From NCBI RefSeq assembly GCF_023715565.1, contig NZ_JAMBOJ010000022.1, positions 1-64,000 on the forward strand: DNA of 64,000 nt, in the 5' to 3' direction. This document shows positions 10,174 to 25,638 of the stretch, piece by piece. Both the position numbers and the translations under genes were made by a program. The notes below the pieces were generated by a model that made no database searches, was not told where the DNA came from, and saw only the letters and a list, made by a program, of their open reading frames with translations. This DNA is from Cytobacillus firmus (GTDB taxonomy: Bacteria > Bacillota > Bacilli > Bacillales > Cytobacillaceae). Within the stretch, counting starts at the first letter, position 1. Every line of letters begins with the position of its first letter.

Positions 10174-10294
10174 CTAGCTGCAGCGCCTGCCTCCTCGAGG
10201 TCATAAGATATTCCTTCCAGAAAGGCAAAGAACGCCTTCTGCGAGAGGCTTGTCTTTTGCTTGTCGGAGGTGAGTAAGGTGCTTGCGCTTTTCT
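10174..10294 (+). repeat. Palindromic intergenic element, copy 1
   Basis: A roughly 120-bp element beginning CTAGCTGCAGCGCCTGCC, CCTCGAGGTC, containing an internal hairpin (AAAGGC...GCCTT), then CTTGTCGGAGGTGAGTAAGG and ending GCTTGCGCTTTTCT. Its ends are mutually complementary (CAGCGCC/GGTGCTTG-type pairing), so it can fold as a long cruciform or RNA hairpin. Copy 3 at 15191-15312 has the same framework and orientation; copy 2 at 13505-13690 is inverted and longer. Confidence 0.75.
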
Positions 10295-10313
10295 AATATG
10301 GGGTGAAAGACAG

Positions 10314-11339
10314 ATGGCAAATGCATATAAACAGGCTGGAGTAGATATTGAAGCTGGATATGAAGCAGTTTCCCGCATGAAAAAACATGTACAGAAGACG
10401 ATTCGTCCGGGTGTGCTCGGCGGTTTGGGCGGATTTGGCGGCATGTTCGATCTATCTGAATTAAACCTGAAGGAACCTGTTTTAGTTTCAGGTACAGATG
10501 GTGTCGGGACGAAGCTGATGCTTGCTTTTATGATGGATAAACATGACACCATTGGGGTTGATGCAGTCGCCATGTGTGTAAATGATATTGTCGTACAGGG
10601 AGCAGAGCCTCTGTATTTCTTGGATTACATCGCCTGCGGAAAAGCGGCACCTGAACGGATTGAAGCGATTGTCAAGGGCATTGCGGATGGCTGCGAACAG
10701 GCCGGATGTGCACTTGTAGGCGGTGAAACTGCCGAAATGCCCGGCATGTATAGTGAGGAAGAATATGATCTTGCCGGATTTGCGGTTGGTGCCTGTGAAA
10801 AATCAAGTCTGATTAATGGTGCAGATATCAAGGCGGGAGATGTCCTGATCGGTCTTGCCTCAAGCGGAATTCACAGCAATGGCTACTCACTTGTCAGAAA
10901 GCTGTTTTTGGAAAACGCGAAAATGTCCTTAACAGATCATGTAAAAGAATTAGGCTGCACATTAGGGGAAGAGTTGCTTCGCCCTACAAAAATATATGTA
11001 AAACCGCTGCTTGCGGCTATGAAAAAGTTCAAGCTGAAGGGCATGGCACATATTACAGGCGGTGGATTTATTGAAAATATTCCGCGCATGCTGCCTGAAG
11101 GTATCGGCGCCCAGCTTACTGAAAGCAATTGGGAAGTGCCTCCAGTATTTTCAGTGATGGAGGAAATCGGCGGACTGGAACGCAAGGAAATGTACAATAT
11201 TTTTAATATGGGAACAGGCATGGTGATTGCAGCAGATAAAGAAATGGCAGATGAACTGGTTGCCTATTTTAATGAAATTGGCGAAAAAGCCTATCTGATG
11301 GGGACAGTAACGGATCAGGAAGGAATTGAAATTCTGTAA
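10314..11339 (+). CDS. purM: Phosphoribosylformylglycinamidine cyclo-ligase PurM (AIR synthetase)
   Basis: A 341-residue AIRS family protein. The N-terminal [15 protein letters not shown] and the [10 protein letters not shown] motif near residue 62 are characteristic, as is [10 protein letters not shown] in the C-terminal half. It closes the imidazole ring, FGAM to AIR, using ATP. It follows palindromic element copy 1, and its stop lies 13 bp before purN. Confidence 0.98.
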   Translation: MANAYKQAGVDIEAGYEAVSRMKKHVQKTIRPGVLGGLGGFGGMFDLSELNLKEPVLVSGTDGVGTKLMLAFMMDKHDTIGVDAVAMCVNDIVVQGAEPLYFLDYIACGKAAPERIEAIVKGIADGCEQAGCALVGGETAEMPGMYSEEEYDLAGFAVGACEKSSLINGADIKAGDVLIGLASSGIHSNGYSLVRKLFLENAKMSLTDHVKELGCTLGEELLRPTKIYVKPLLAAMKKFKLKGMAHITGGGFIENIPRMLPEGIGAQLTESNWEVPPVFSVMEEIGGLERKEMYNIFNMGTGMVIAADKEMADELVAYFNEIGEKAYLMGTVTDQEGIEIL

Positions 11340-11352
11340 CTTGGAGGAAGTC

Positions 11353-11934
11353 ATGAAAAAAATAGCAGTGTTTGCTTCCGGAAGCGGAACGAACTTTCAA
11401 GCCATTGCTGATGCCGCCAGAAAAGGGGACTTGCAGGCTGAGATCGTCCTGTTTGTCTGTGACCGGCCAGGTGCATACAGCATCCAGCGTGCTCAAAACG
11501 AGGGTGTTCCACAATTTGTTTTTTCAGCTAAAGCCTATGAAGGGAAAGCAGAGTACGAGGGTGCAATTTTGCAAGAGCTGAAGGAGAGCGGGGCAGAGTA
11601 TATTATTCTCGCAGGCTATATGAGACTGATTGGCCCGACGCTTTTGAAAGAGTTTGAAGGCAGGATTATAAATATCCACCCTTCTCTTCTTCCCGCTTTT
11701 CCAGGTAAGGATGCGATTGGCCAGGCATTATCAGCCAATGTGAAGGTAAGCGGCGTGACGGTTCATTTTGTCGATGAAGGCATGGATACGGGACCGATAA
11801 TTGCTCAAGCGCCTGTTGCTATAGATGCGGATGAAACGCTGGAAAGCCTTCAAAAGAAGATACATGAAGTGGAGCACATACTTTATCCGCAGGTTTTGCA
11901 AAGTCTTTTCTGTGCTAAAATGGTAGAGAACTAA
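11353..11934 (+). CDS. purN: Phosphoribosylglycinamide formyltransferase PurN
   Basis: A 193-residue 10-formyl-THF-dependent GAR transformylase. [11 protein letters not shown] near the N-terminus binds the phosphate, and [12 protein letters not shown] carries the conserved His of the active site. The start ATG 11353 was chosen because GGAGG (11343-11347) lies 5 nt upstream; an upstream in-frame start inside purM has no such site. Confidence 0.97.
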   Translation: MKKIAVFASGSGTNFQAIADAARKGDLQAEIVLFVCDRPGAYSIQRAQNEGVPQFVFSAKAYEGKAEYEGAILQELKESGAEYIILAGYMRLIGPTLLKEFEGRIINIHPSLLPAFPGKDAIGQALSANVKVSGVTVHFVDEGMDTGPIIAQAPVAIDADETLESLQKKIHEVEHILYPQVLQSLFCAKMVEN

Positions 11935-11966
11935 AGTTTTATTCAACAAAGTCAGGGGGAGCAAAC

Positions 11967-13502
11967 ATGAAGAAACGTGCATTAATCAGTGTTTCCGACA
12001 AAAATGGTGTAACAGAATTTGCCCGTCAGCTAAGCGAACTGGGCTTTGAAATTATTTCAACAGGAGGTACAAAAAAGGCCTTGGAAGAGAGTGGAGTTTC
12101 TGTTATCGGGGTGAGCGATGTGACAGGCTTTCCGGAAATCCTGGAAGGTCGTGTGAAAACATTAAATCCGATGATACATGGCGGACTGCTGGCTAAGCAT
12201 GGCGAACCAGCCCACAAACAGCAGCTCGAGGAGCATGGAATCCAGCCGATTCAGGTTGTATGTGTGAATTTGTATCCTTTCCAGCAAACCATCGCTAAAC
12301 CGGATGTGACGGTAGAGGATGCCATAGAGAATATTGATATCGGAGGTCCGGCCATGCTGCGTGCTTCCGCCAAGAACCATGAATATGTAACGGTTGTGGT
12401 CGATCCGGCCGATTATGAACCAGTTCTTTCTCAGCTGAGAGAATCTGGAGAGGTTCAAAAGGAAACCCGCCGCAGGCTTGCTGCGAAGGTATTCCGCCAC
12501 ACTGCTGCCTATGATGCGATGATCGCTGAATATATGACAGATTTGGCAAATGAAGAAACGCCTGAAAAATTAACGGTAACGTATGAATTGAAGCAAACTT
12601 TGAGATACGGGGAGAATCCGCATCAAAGTGCTGCGTTTTACCGCAAGCCTCTTGGTTCTGAATTTTCGATTGCGAACGCCGAGCAGCTTCATGGCAAGGA
12701 ATTATCTTACAACAATATCAATGATGCAGATGCAGCCCTCCAAATAGTAAAAGAATTCTCAGAGCCTGCAGCAGTTGCTGTTAAGCATATGAATCCTTGT
12801 GGAGTGGGGACAGGAGACAATGTTTTTGATGCTTTTTCAAAAGCTTTCGCAGCTGACCCTGTTTCAATTTTCGGCGGAATCATTGCCTTAAACAGGGAAG
12901 TAGATGAAGAAACAGCTAAAAAGCTTTATGAGATCTTCCTTGAGATCATTATTGCGCCTTCCTTCTCAGAGGAAGCCCTTGAAATTTTAAAAGGGAAAAA
13001 GAATCTGCGCCTGCTGACCATTCCTTTTGAAGGCAAAAAGAAAGCGGAGATGAGATTGTCCGCTATTGAAGGCGGCTTGCTGACGCAGGAATATGATCTG
13101 TTCACCCTTGAAAATGCCGAAGTAAAAGTAGCGACCAGGAGAGAGCCGACAGAAGAAGAGTGGAAAGCACTGAAGCTGGGCTGGAAAGTCGTCAAGCATG
13201 TGAAATCCAATGCGATAGTCGTCAATGATGCAAACATGACACTTGGAGTTGGTGCCGGGCAGATGAACCGCGTAGGTTCTGCCAAAATTGCGCTTGAACA
13301 GGCAGGAGAAAAAGCAAACGGAGCAGTAATGGCATCAGATGCCTTTTTCCCAATGAACGATACCGTTGAAGTCGCAGCCAAAGCAGGCATTACAGCCATC
13401 ATTCAGCCGGGGGGTTCCATCCGTGATGAAGATTCCATAAAAAAAGCTGATGAGTATGGCATTGCAATGGTCTTTACAGGTGTTAGACACTTTAAGCATT
13501 AA
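11967..13502 (+). CDS. purH: Bifunctional AICAR formyltransferase / IMP cyclohydrolase PurH
   Basis: A 511-residue protein with an N-terminal MGS-like cyclohydrolase domain ([16 protein letters not shown]) and a C-terminal formyltransferase domain containing KHMNPCG near residue 272. It performs the last two steps to IMP. A GGGGAG ribosome site precedes the ATG. A 243-bp gap filled by palindromic element copy 2 separates it from purD. Confidence 0.98.
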   Translation: MKKRALISVSDKNGVTEFARQLSELGFEIISTGGTKKALEESGVSVIGVSDVTGFPEILEGRVKTLNPMIHGGLLAKHGEPAHKQQLEEHGIQPIQVVCVNLYPFQQTIAKPDVTVEDAIENIDIGGPAMLRASAKNHEYVTVVVDPADYEPVLSQLRESGEVQKETRRRLAAKVFRHTAAYDAMIAEYMTDLANEETPEKLTVTYELKQTLRYGENPHQSAAFYRKPLGSEFSIANAEQLHGKELSYNNINDADAALQIVKEFSEPAAVAVKHMNPCGVGTGDNVFDAFSKAFAADPVSIFGGIIALNREVDEETAKKLYEIFLEIIIAPSFSEEALEILKGKKNLRLLTIPFEGKKKAEMRLSAIEGGLLTQEYDLFTLENAEVKVATRREPTEEEWKALKLGWKVVKHVKSNAIVVNDANMTLGVGAGQMNRVGSAKIALEQAGEKANGAVMASDAFFPMNDTVEVAAKAGITAIIQPGGSIRDEDSIKKADEYGIAMVFTGVRHFKH

Positions 13503-13504
13503 AC

Positions 13505-13690
13505 GAAAAGCGGAAGCGACTCGATAGGAGGAACGAAGACTAAGAGAGCCACGACCTGTGGCAACGTCTGCAGGACTCCCATCCTGGGAGCCTCAAGCAT
13601 AAGACAAGCTGTCGGAAAGGTGGTTCTTTACCTTTATAACAGATTGTCTTATGACCTCGAGTCCCTAAGCGCTGTAGCTGAAAGTGAAAA
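13505..13690 (-). repeat. Palindromic intergenic element, copy 2 (inverted, enlarged)
   Basis: Read on the minus strand this begins CAGCTACAGCGCTTAGGGAC, continues TCGAGGTCATAAGACAAT and ends GCGACT-like then CGCTTCCGCTTTTCG, the same framework as copies 1 and 3. It is about 60 bp longer. Internal arms AAGACAAGCTGT and ACAGATTGTCTT form an additional stem. It fills the gap between purH and purD. Confidence 0.65.
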
Positions 13691-13724
13691 GCGCCTCGAA
13701 CTGGGGCCTTACAATTATAGCTGA

Positions 13725-15105
<1,381 letters not shown>

Positions 15106-15126
15106 ATCGTCAGCTCCTTTCTATAG

Positions 15127-15156
15127 TACAGCCCCCAAATAGGGGCTGTATTTTTT
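15127..15156 (+). terminator. Terminator of the purine operon
   Basis: TACAGCCCC (15127-15135) and GGGGCTGTA (15142-15150) form a perfect 9-bp stem followed by TTTTTT. It lies 113 bp after the purD stop, beyond the convergent small gene. Confidence 0.92.
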
Positions 15157-15190
15157 AAACATGGAAGTATATCTTTGCACTTCGAGAACT

Positions 15191-15312
15191 GTCTAGCTCC
15201 AGTGCCTACCCCCTCGAGGTCACAAGCCACTCCTCCCAAAAAGGCAAAGGACGCCTTTCCGGGAGGATCGTCTTGTGCTTGTCGGGGGTGGGCAAGGCGC
15301 TTCCGCTTTTCT
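15191..15312 (+). repeat. Palindromic intergenic element, copy 3
   Basis: GTCTAGCTCCAGTGCCTACC, CCTCGAGGTCACAAG, an internal AAGGCAAAGGACGCCTT hairpin, CTTGTGCTTGTCGGGGGTGG, GCAAGGCGCTTCCGCTTTTC. The outer halves are complementary (AGTGCCTACCCCC with GGGGGTGGGCAAGGCGCT) and the element can fold into one long stem. Similar intergenic sequences are widespread in Bacillaceae; I know no agreed name for them. Confidence 0.8.
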
Positions 15313-15593
15313 TAAGACGGATTATAAGGCAGAATCTCCTCAACAGCCTCATTATTATTGTGATTTCCTCTCTTTTCCCGAACCATGTCCTGGCCTCTTT
15401 CAAAAAGAGCTGTAATAGGGCAAAAGCGGACAATTCCCTCTGCCACTTTCATGCCTCCAAGCATAGCCATCACAAGATAAGAGTCCCGCCAAGGTCTCTT
15501 TACAAGCTTTGAAGTGCTCCAGGCCAGTACGGTTAATCCGACTGTTATGCGTATTAAAGCATTTACAATGCCGATATTTGTTTTTACCTGCAT
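15312..15593 (-). CDS. DUF2892 / YgaP-like inner membrane protein
   Basis: A 93-residue protein with the DUF2892-type pattern: N-terminal TNIGIVNALIRITVGLT, a hydrophobic hairpin and a small-residue-rich second segment (AMLGGMKVAEG) followed by RFCPITALFE. Function unknown; related domains occur fused to rhodaneses. ATG 15593 is chosen with GTGGTGG 6 nt upstream; an in-frame longer version to 15611 lacks a better site. Palindromic copy 3 abuts its stop codon. Confidence 0.75.
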   Translation of the reverse strand: MQVKTNIGIVNALIRITVGLTVLAWSTSKLVKRPWRDSYLVMAMLGGMKVAEGIVRFCPITALFERGQDMVREKRGNHNNNEAVEEILPYNPS

Positions 15594-15783
15594 AGGTTCC
15601 ACCACTTTCAAGAAATTTTTACAATCTTTTACTGATTCTTTAATGCGTTAAACAGTGAAATATGTTAATATAGTAAAACAAGAGAAAATGAAAGGGCTTT
15701 CTTTATTGATATAAAGCCATTTAACTCATTGTAGTCATACTAAAAAAGTCTTTACATATATAGATATCAACAAGGGAGGGAGT

Positions 15784-17529
15784 ATGGTGCTGGAACAGCG
15801 TTACCGTTGGAAAAACAGGCACTTGCGTGAACATGTTTCCGTATTGGACGGAAAACTTTCACCGACGATATTACTTAAGAACGCGCGTTATCTTAATCAG
15901 GCGCTTCGCAAATGGATAACAGCAAATATATGGATTTATGGCGACCGTATTGTTTATGTGGGCGAAAAGCTGCCGGAAAAAACAGATCAGTGTGAGATCA
16001 TTGATTGTACAGGACTTACGCTCGTACCCGGATATATTGAGCCGCATGCCCATCCATTTCAATTATATAATCCCCATTCACTGGCGAGCTATGCATCACA
16101 GTTTGGGACAACAACCCTGATTAATGACAATATGGTGCTTGCTTTACAGCAGGATAAAAAGAAAGCGTTTTCTTTTTTAAAAGAAATGAGAAATATGCCT
16201 GCAACAACCTATTGGTGGTGCCGATTTGATGCTCAAACAGAGATCCAGCGAGAAGAATCCGTTTTTTCTCATGGAAACGTTAAATCGTGGCTTGAACATG
16301 ATGCCGTGCTTCAGGGAGGAGAGCTGACAGGCTGGCCGAAGCTATTGGATGGCGATGATATGATGCTTCATTGGATTCAGGAAACAAAGCGAATGAGGAA
16401 AAAGATTGAAGGCCATTTTCCGGGGGCATCCGAAAAAACGCTGGCAAAGCTTATGCTGCTTGGTGCTGATTGTGACCATGAGTCAATGACAGGGAAAGAT
16501 GTGTATAATCGCCTTTTACAGGGATATATCGTATCTCTCCGATATTCTTCCATCCGTCCGGATCTGCCGGTTTTATTGGAGGAAATGCATGAAATGGGCA
16601 TTGATCAATATGATCGGATGGTTTTCACAACAGACGGTTCCTTTTCTTCCTTTTATGAACAGGGGATCATTGACCAAATGATCCGCATTGCCATAGATAA
16701 AGGAGTGCCGGTTATTGATGCGTATAATATGGCAACCATCAATGTGGCCCGTCATTATGGAATCGATTATTTACATGGCTCGATTGCGACAGGAAGGGTT
16801 GCCAACATCAATTTTCTGTCAGATGAAAACGAACCAACTCCACTATCTGTTATTGCCAAAGGGGAATGGGTGAAGAGAGACGGTGAAAACCTGAATGCCT
16901 ATGAGCCTGTAGCATGGGAAGAATACGGCTTTGAACCGCTGGCTATTGATTGGGAGCTGACATCAGATGATATGCAATTCTCCATGCCTTTCGGGATAAA
17001 GCTTGAGAATGCTGTTATTACGAAGCCATACTCCATCACGATTGACGTATCGTCCGAAGAGCTGGAGAAAGACCATGATGAATGTTTCTTCATGCTTGTT
17101 GACCGGAAAGGCCAATGGCGTATAAATACCATACTTAAAGGATTTTCGCAAAATCTGGATGGAATGGCAAGTTCATTTTCCAATACCGGTGACATCATCT
17201 TAATCGGCAAAAGCAAACAGGAAATGCTGAATGCTTTTAACCGGCTGAAAGAAATTGGCGGAGGCATTGTCATATCTGAAGGCGGAAGAATCGTCCAGGA
17301 GATGGAACTCCGCTTAAAAGGTGTCATGTCCCATAAAAATGTAGAGGAATTAATGCAGGAAGAAAAACAGCTTGTGCATTACTTGCGTGACCAAGGCTAT
17401 AGACATGAAGACCCAATGTATACGCTGCTGTTTTTCTCTTCTACCCACCTGCCTTATATCAGGATTACCCAGCAGGGAATGTATGACGTCATGAATAAAA
17501 CGGTACTCTTTCCAACGATAATGCGTTAA
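15784..17529 (+). CDS. yerA: Adenine deaminase-like amidohydrolase YerA
   Basis: A 581-residue amidohydrolase-superfamily protein matching B. subtilis YerA (annotated as a putative adenine deaminase). After an N-terminal beta domain, VPGYIEPHAHPF (about residue 80) supplies the metal-binding HxH, and a C-terminal adenine-deaminase-like domain follows (GGGIVISEGGRI). The stretch after HxH (PFQLYNP) and the TTDGSF segment differ from the ESS and DDRHP patterns I associate with classical adenine deaminase, so the substrate is uncertain. Ribosome site AAGGGAGGG precedes ATG 15784. It heads the conserved yerA-yerB-yerC order. Confidence 0.85.
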   Translation: MVLEQRYRWKNRHLREHVSVLDGKLSPTILLKNARYLNQALRKWITANIWIYGDRIVYVGEKLPEKTDQCEIIDCTGLTLVPGYIEPHAHPFQLYNPHSLASYASQFGTTTLINDNMVLALQQDKKKAFSFLKEMRNMPATTYWWCRFDAQTEIQREESVFSHGNVKSWLEHDAVLQGGELTGWPKLLDGDDMMLHWIQETKRMRKKIEGHFPGASEKTLAKLMLLGADCDHESMTGKDVYNRLLQGYIVSLRYSSIRPDLPVLLEEMHEMGIDQYDRMVFTTDGSFSSFYEQGIIDQMIRIAIDKGVPVIDAYNMATINVARHYGIDYLHGSIATGRVANINFLSDENEPTPLSVIAKGEWVKRDGENLNAYEPVAWEEYGFEPLAIDWELTSDDMQFSMPFGIKLENAVITKPYSITIDVSSEELEKDHDECFFMLVDRKGQWRINTILKGFSQNLDGMASSFSNTGDIILIGKSKQEMLNAFNRLKEIGGGIVISEGGRIVQEMELRLKGVMSHKNVEELMQEEKQLVHYLRDQGYRHEDPMYTLLFFSSTHLPYIRITQQGMYDVMNKTVLFPTIMR

Positions 17530-17542
17530 AATATGAAAGAGG

Positions 17543-17548
17543 TATAAT
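17543..17548 (+). promoter_or_regulatory. Possible -10 box for yerB
   Basis: A consensus TATAAT in the 92-bp yerA-yerB gap. No convincing -35 box lies 17 bp upstream, so the promoter is only a candidate. Confidence 0.35.
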
Positions 17549-17621
17549 AGATAGAGATCAAAACTGCTCAGAGGAGCTAACATAGAAACTGCATCAAAAG
17601 CAACAATTACAGGGGTGTAAA

Positions 17622-18665
17622 ATGTTAAAAAGATGGATAGCTGTATCAGCAGCGGCAATGCTTCTTGTTTCAGGATGCAGCAAAGAAAAGGCAGAGGAGC
17701 CGATGGAAAAGTCGGAAGAAGCCACAAAAGGAGTCAGCTCTGAAAAAGAACTTCCATTTCACTATCCGCTCACAGGCTTCGGGTCGGAATCAGAGGTCGA
17801 TGGAAGGGCTGTAGCAGTGATGATCAATAATCATCCAAAAGCCCGTCCGCAATCGGGGCTTAACCAGGCTGATGTCGTCTATGAAATGCTGGCAGAAGGG
17901 GACGTGACTCGGTTTCTTGCTATTTTTCAAAGTGAGCGGCCCGACATGATAGGGCCGGTCAGAAGTTCAAGGGACTATTATATTGAACTGGCCAAAGGCT
18001 ATGACAGCCTCTACATTGCTCACGGCTACAGTCCGGAAGCCAAAGAGTTGCTGGATCAGGGGTATATCGATAACCTGAACGGAATGCAGTATGACGGTAC
18101 TCTGTTTAAAAGGGAAAGCTTCAGAAAGGCTCCGCATAATTCCTATATTTCTTTTGACAATGTCCTAAAGGGTGCAAAAGAAAAACATTATTCAATGGAA
18201 AATGAACCGAAGTCTCTTAAGTTCCTGTCAAAGGAAGAGGTAAAGGCGATTCAGGGAGAGAAAGCTGACTCTGCCATGATCTCCTACATGGACAATGAAT
18301 TATTCAATGTCATCTATGAATATGATGCAGGACTTGAGAAATACAAAAGATATTCCAATGGCGAACTTACAGCTGACTACGAATCCGGGGAACCGACATT
18401 ACTCGATAACATTTTCATTGCAGAAACAGACCATCAAGTGGTTGACAGCGCAGGCCGCCGTGATATTAACTTAACTTCTGGGGGAAAGGGATATCTCCTT
18501 CAAAAAGGAAAAGTGACAGAGGTGCAATGGGAAAATATTGACGGGCGAATTCTTCCTGTCTTAAACGGCCAGCAGACTGGCCTGATTCCGGGGAAAACAT
18601 GGATCAACATCGTTCCATCAAACCCGGGCCTTGAGCAAACGGTTTCCTTTGAAGCTAAACAATAA
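17622..18665 (+). CDS. yerB: DUF3048 lipoprotein YerB
   Basis: A 347-residue predicted lipoprotein: signal peptide followed by lipobox LVSGC (Cys at residue 19), then a charged linker. The mature part carries DUF3048 features such as MINNHPKARPQSGLNQADVVYE and IGPVRSSRDYY. It should be anchored to the outer face of the membrane. The role is unknown. Position between yerA and yerC matches B. subtilis. Confidence 0.9.
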   Translation: MLKRWIAVSAAAMLLVSGCSKEKAEEPMEKSEEATKGVSSEKELPFHYPLTGFGSESEVDGRAVAVMINNHPKARPQSGLNQADVVYEMLAEGDVTRFLAIFQSERPDMIGPVRSSRDYYIELAKGYDSLYIAHGYSPEAKELLDQGYIDNLNGMQYDGTLFKRESFRKAPHNSYISFDNVLKGAKEKHYSMENEPKSLKFLSKEEVKAIQGEKADSAMISYMDNELFNVIYEYDAGLEKYKRYSNGELTADYESGEPTLLDNIFIAETDHQVVDSAGRRDINLTSGGKGYLLQKGKVTEVQWENIDGRILPVLNGQQTGLIPGKTWINIVPSNPGLEQTVSFEAKQ

Positions 18666-18703
18666 ATTGAAAATACTATTAACATAAAGGGGTATGCAAA
18701 TAT

Positions 18704-19012
18704 ATGCAAATTGATAAGCTAAGAGGCAAAGAACTGGATCAGTTATTTAAGTCAGTATTATCTTTAAAAGACCTGGAAGAGTGCTACCGATTCTTTGACG
18801 ACTTATGTACAGTGAATGAAATACAATCCCTGGCACAGCGCCTGGAAGTGGCACGCATGCTTCGCGAAGGTAAAACCTATCATAAAATCGAAACAGATAC
18901 AGGAGCCAGCACGGCAACCATTTCACGTGTAAAACGCTGCCTCAATTATGGAAATGATGCCTATGAAATGGCATTGGAAAGAATCAAAGAAGAAGAAGCT
19001 GAAAAGGCGTAA
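18704..19012 (+). CDS. yerC: TrpR-like regulator YerC
   Basis: A 102-residue YerC/YecD family protein with a Trp-repressor-like helix-turn-helix: ARMLREGKTYHKIETDTGAS followed by TATISRVKRCL. Such proteins are predicted DNA-binding regulators; the target is unknown. It follows yerB by 38 bp and is closed by a strong terminator. Confidence 0.92.
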   Translation: MQIDKLRGKELDQLFKSVLSLKDLEECYRFFDDLCTVNEIQSLAQRLEVARMLREGKTYHKIETDTGASTATISRVKRCLNYGNDAYEMALERIKEEEAEKA

Positions 19013-19028
19013 ATATTTGTTTTGCTTA

Positions 19029-19060
19029 AACCGCTGGGGCTGTTCCCGCGGTTTTTTTTG
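19029..19060 (+). terminator. Terminator after yerC
   Basis: AACCGC-GGG pairs with CCCGCGGTT (one bulged T in the left arm), followed by eight T. Confidence 0.92.
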
Positions 19061-19125
19061 TCTTCTTTTAATTTTTTCCACCCAATAGAGACATCTTGCT
19101 TTTATTTTTTATTCCCAATCTTAAA

Positions 19126-19134
19126 TGATATAAT
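19126..19134 (+). promoter_or_regulatory. Extended -10 promoter of pcrB-pcrA-ligA-camS
   Basis: TGATATAAT is a perfect extended -10 element (TGnTATAAT). The predicted start near 19141 lies about 30 nt before pcrB. No strong -35 box is visible, which is tolerable for an extended -10 promoter. Confidence 0.65.
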
Positions 19135-19169
19135 GATGAAATGGAATGATAGAATGGAGGCAATTTTGC

Positions 19170-19856
19170 ATGTATGATGTTCGCGAATGGAGCCATGTAT
19201 TTAAGCTCGATCCGGATAAAAATATATCAGATAAAGACCTGGAGAAAATTTGCGAGTCAGGGACCGATGCGATTATTGTGGGCGGTACAGATGGAATCAC
19301 AGTGGAAAAGGTGCTGGATTTAATGGCCCGCATCCGAAGATACACGGTGCCCTGTGTGTTGGAGGTTTCGTCCATTGATTCAGTTACACCGGGCTTTGAC
19401 CTGTATTTTATCCCGACAGTCCTTAACAGCCGGGATGTAAAGTGGGTTACAGGCCTTCATCAGGAAGCTGTAAAAGAATATGGGGATATTATGAATTGGG
19501 AAGAAATCCTTGTTCAGGGCTATTGCATCCTGAATGAAGAATGTAAAGCCGCGCAAGTCACTAATTCACGTACAGATTTATCTCTTGATGAGGTAAGAGC
19601 CTATGCCATGATGGCCGAGAAAATGTTCCGACTGCCCATCTTCTATCTCGAATACAGCGGAAAGTACGGAGATCCAGAAGTGGTCTCAGAGGTGAAAAAT
19701 ACGCTTGAAGATACCGTATTATTTTACGGAGGAGGCATCCTGGATGCAGATCAGGCAAAAGAAATGGCTGAGCATGCGGACGTCATTGTGGTCGGAAATG
19801 TTATTTATGATGATTTGCAGGCTGCATTGGCCACAGTCAAAGCCGCTCGCGCTTAA
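19170..19856 (+). CDS. pcrB: Heptaprenylglyceryl phosphate synthase PcrB
   Basis: A 228-residue TIM-barrel prenyltransferase of the GGGP synthase family, the same length as B. subtilis PcrB, with FKLDPDK near the N-terminus, VGGTDG and the phosphate-binding VLFYGGGI and VVGNV near the C-terminus. It transfers a heptaprenyl group to glycerol-1-phosphate. ATG 19170 is chosen because GGAGG sits 9-10 nt upstream; an in-frame start at 19146 has none. Confidence 0.95.
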   Translation: MYDVREWSHVFKLDPDKNISDKDLEKICESGTDAIIVGGTDGITVEKVLDLMARIRRYTVPCVLEVSSIDSVTPGFDLYFIPTVLNSRDVKWVTGLHQEAVKEYGDIMNWEEILVQGYCILNEECKAAQVTNSRTDLSLDEVRAYAMMAEKMFRLPIFYLEYSGKYGDPEVVSEVKNTLEDTVLFYGGGILDADQAKEMAEHADVIVVGNVIYDDLQAALATVKAARA

Positions 19857-19933
19857 TTCAGGTTGCTGACGCTTAGCAAACAAGATAAAATAGAGTGCAA
19901 GAACATATGTTTCTATGGTGGTGAAGAGAAGGA

Positions 19934-24213
<4,280 letters not shown>

Positions 24214-24228
24214 GAGGGTGTAAGCTCC

Positions 24229-25398
24229 GTGAAAAAACTCATGATGCTTGCTTTATCCCTGACCCTTCTTCTTGCTGGCTGTGCGCCTAATTTTAATAAG
24301 CAGGAGGAAGTTGTTCAGGAAGATAAGAACGAAAAGGATAAGGCAATCATTCCGAACTATAAAATTTCAGACAAGTATTATCGAACGCTGCTGCCATTTG
24401 AACCAAGTGAGTCCAGAGGTCTTGTGGTCAATAATATCAGCACTAAATATGACATTAATGAATTTGAGACAGGGCTAATGCGTGTGGCACAAAATACATT
24501 TGATCCGGATAAATACTTATTCCAGGAAGGCCAGTATTTAAAAAGAGGAACAGTTCAGGCGTGGCTGAACCGTAAATTCACTGACAATCAGCTGAAGGAA
24601 CGCGAGCTGAAAGCGGAAGATAACATTGGATTAAATCCAATGATTGCCGATGGTGGAGATATTGATAAAAATAATGAAAAAAGCCCGATATACCTGGCAC
24701 ATATACTTGAGCACAATTATCTGCTGAAAAACGATGATGGAAAAGTGGGTCTTGGCGGAGTTGTGATTGGTCTTGCCATGAACTCTGTTCATTATTATCA
24801 AAAAGAGCAATATGGTGCTACTTTTGAGAAAGATATTAAACGGTCTGATCTTGAACAGGAAGGCAAAAAGATGGCTGAAGAAATCCTTCAGAGAATACGT
24901 CAAATCAAGGGTCTGAAGGATGTGCCGGTAACTATTGCTTTGTTTGAACAGCAGGCAAGGACTTCGGTTGTGCCGGGAAGCTTTTTTGCATATGCTAAGG
25001 CAGACAAAGGTAGCAATAAGCTGGGCGGATGGGAAGATATCAGCGAGAAATACGTCCTGTTCCCTTCAAGCACAGCCGAAAAAAATCATCGTGATGATTT
25101 AACCGCTTTTCTTAACTTTAAGCAGGATGTGGAAACATACTTCCCTAACTTCAATGGAGTTATCGGGAAGGCTTTCTACGCCCAGGACCAATTGCAGGAA
25201 ATCAACATTGATATCCCAATCCAATTCTACGGGAAAGCAGAAGGTATTGGGTTTACCCAATATGTAACAGGGCTTGTTGTCAAACACTTCCCTGAATACA
25301 TCTCAGTCCAGGTAAACATCTCATCAGTCAACGGCCCGGAAGCGATTGTAGTCCGGAAAGCAGACCAAAGTGAACCTTTTGTCCATATCTATCATTAG
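24229..25398 (+). CDS. camS: CamS family sex-pheromone precursor lipoprotein (YerH)
   Basis: A 389-residue lipoprotein with signal peptide and lipobox LLAGC (Cys at residue 18), followed by an acidic linker and the CamS domain. In enterococci and staphylococci the released signal-peptide fragment acts as a pheromone; in bacilli the role is unknown. The start is a GTG 8-14 nt after GAGGGTG. It is the last gene of the pcrB-pcrA-ligA operon, as in B. subtilis yerH. Confidence 0.93.
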   Translation: MKKLMMLALSLTLLLAGCAPNFNKQEEVVQEDKNEKDKAIIPNYKISDKYYRTLLPFEPSESRGLVVNNISTKYDINEFETGLMRVAQNTFDPDKYLFQEGQYLKRGTVQAWLNRKFTDNQLKERELKAEDNIGLNPMIADGGDIDKNNEKSPIYLAHILEHNYLLKNDDGKVGLGGVVIGLAMNSVHYYQKEQYGATFEKDIKRSDLEQEGKKMAEEILQRIRQIKGLKDVPVTIALFEQQARTSVVPGSFFAYAKADKGSNKLGGWEDISEKYVLFPSSTAEKNHRDDLTAFLNFKQDVETYFPNFNGVIGKAFYAQDQLQEINIDIPIQFYGKAEGIGFTQYVTGLVVKHFPEYISVQVNISSVNGPEAIVVRKADQSEPFVHIYH

Positions 25399-25408
25399 AA
25401 AACCAGGT

Positions 25409-25445
25409 ACCCAGAAGTGCATGAGAAGCACCTTCTGGGTTTTTG
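25409..25445 (+). terminator. Terminator after camS
   Basis: ACCCAGAA pairs with TTCTGGGT, with an inner GTGC/GCAC extension, then five T. Confidence 0.92.
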
Positions 25446-25583
25446 TGTTTTGAGAGAATAGTTCTAAAAAATATATATCAGTTTTATCCAACCCACACCC
25501 ATAAGGCTTCTACTCCTTATTTTTCTAAGAGAAACCGCAACTTCGCTCTTAAGATGTTAATATATAACATCAGCGGAGAATGT

Positions 25584-25613
25584 TTGAAGATCATGTTATT
25601 TTCATGTTAATAT
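25584..25613 (+). promoter_or_regulatory. Candidate sigma-A promoter of rocA
   Basis: TTGAAG at 25584 and TAATAT at 25608, separated by 18 bp. No -12/-24 sigma-54 (SigL) motif was noticed here, in contrast to the B. subtilis roc genes. Confidence 0.5.
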
Positions 25614-25622
25614 AGTGTTTGG

Positions 25623-25638
25623 ATGAAAACGTTTTAAT
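25623..25638 (+). promoter_or_regulatory. Candidate cre site (CcpA) upstream of rocA
   Basis: ATGAAAACGTTTTAAT matches the cre consensus WTGNAANCGNWNNCW except at the last C, and is nearly palindromic. It overlaps the predicted transcription start, a position where CcpA usually represses. Confidence 0.55.
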
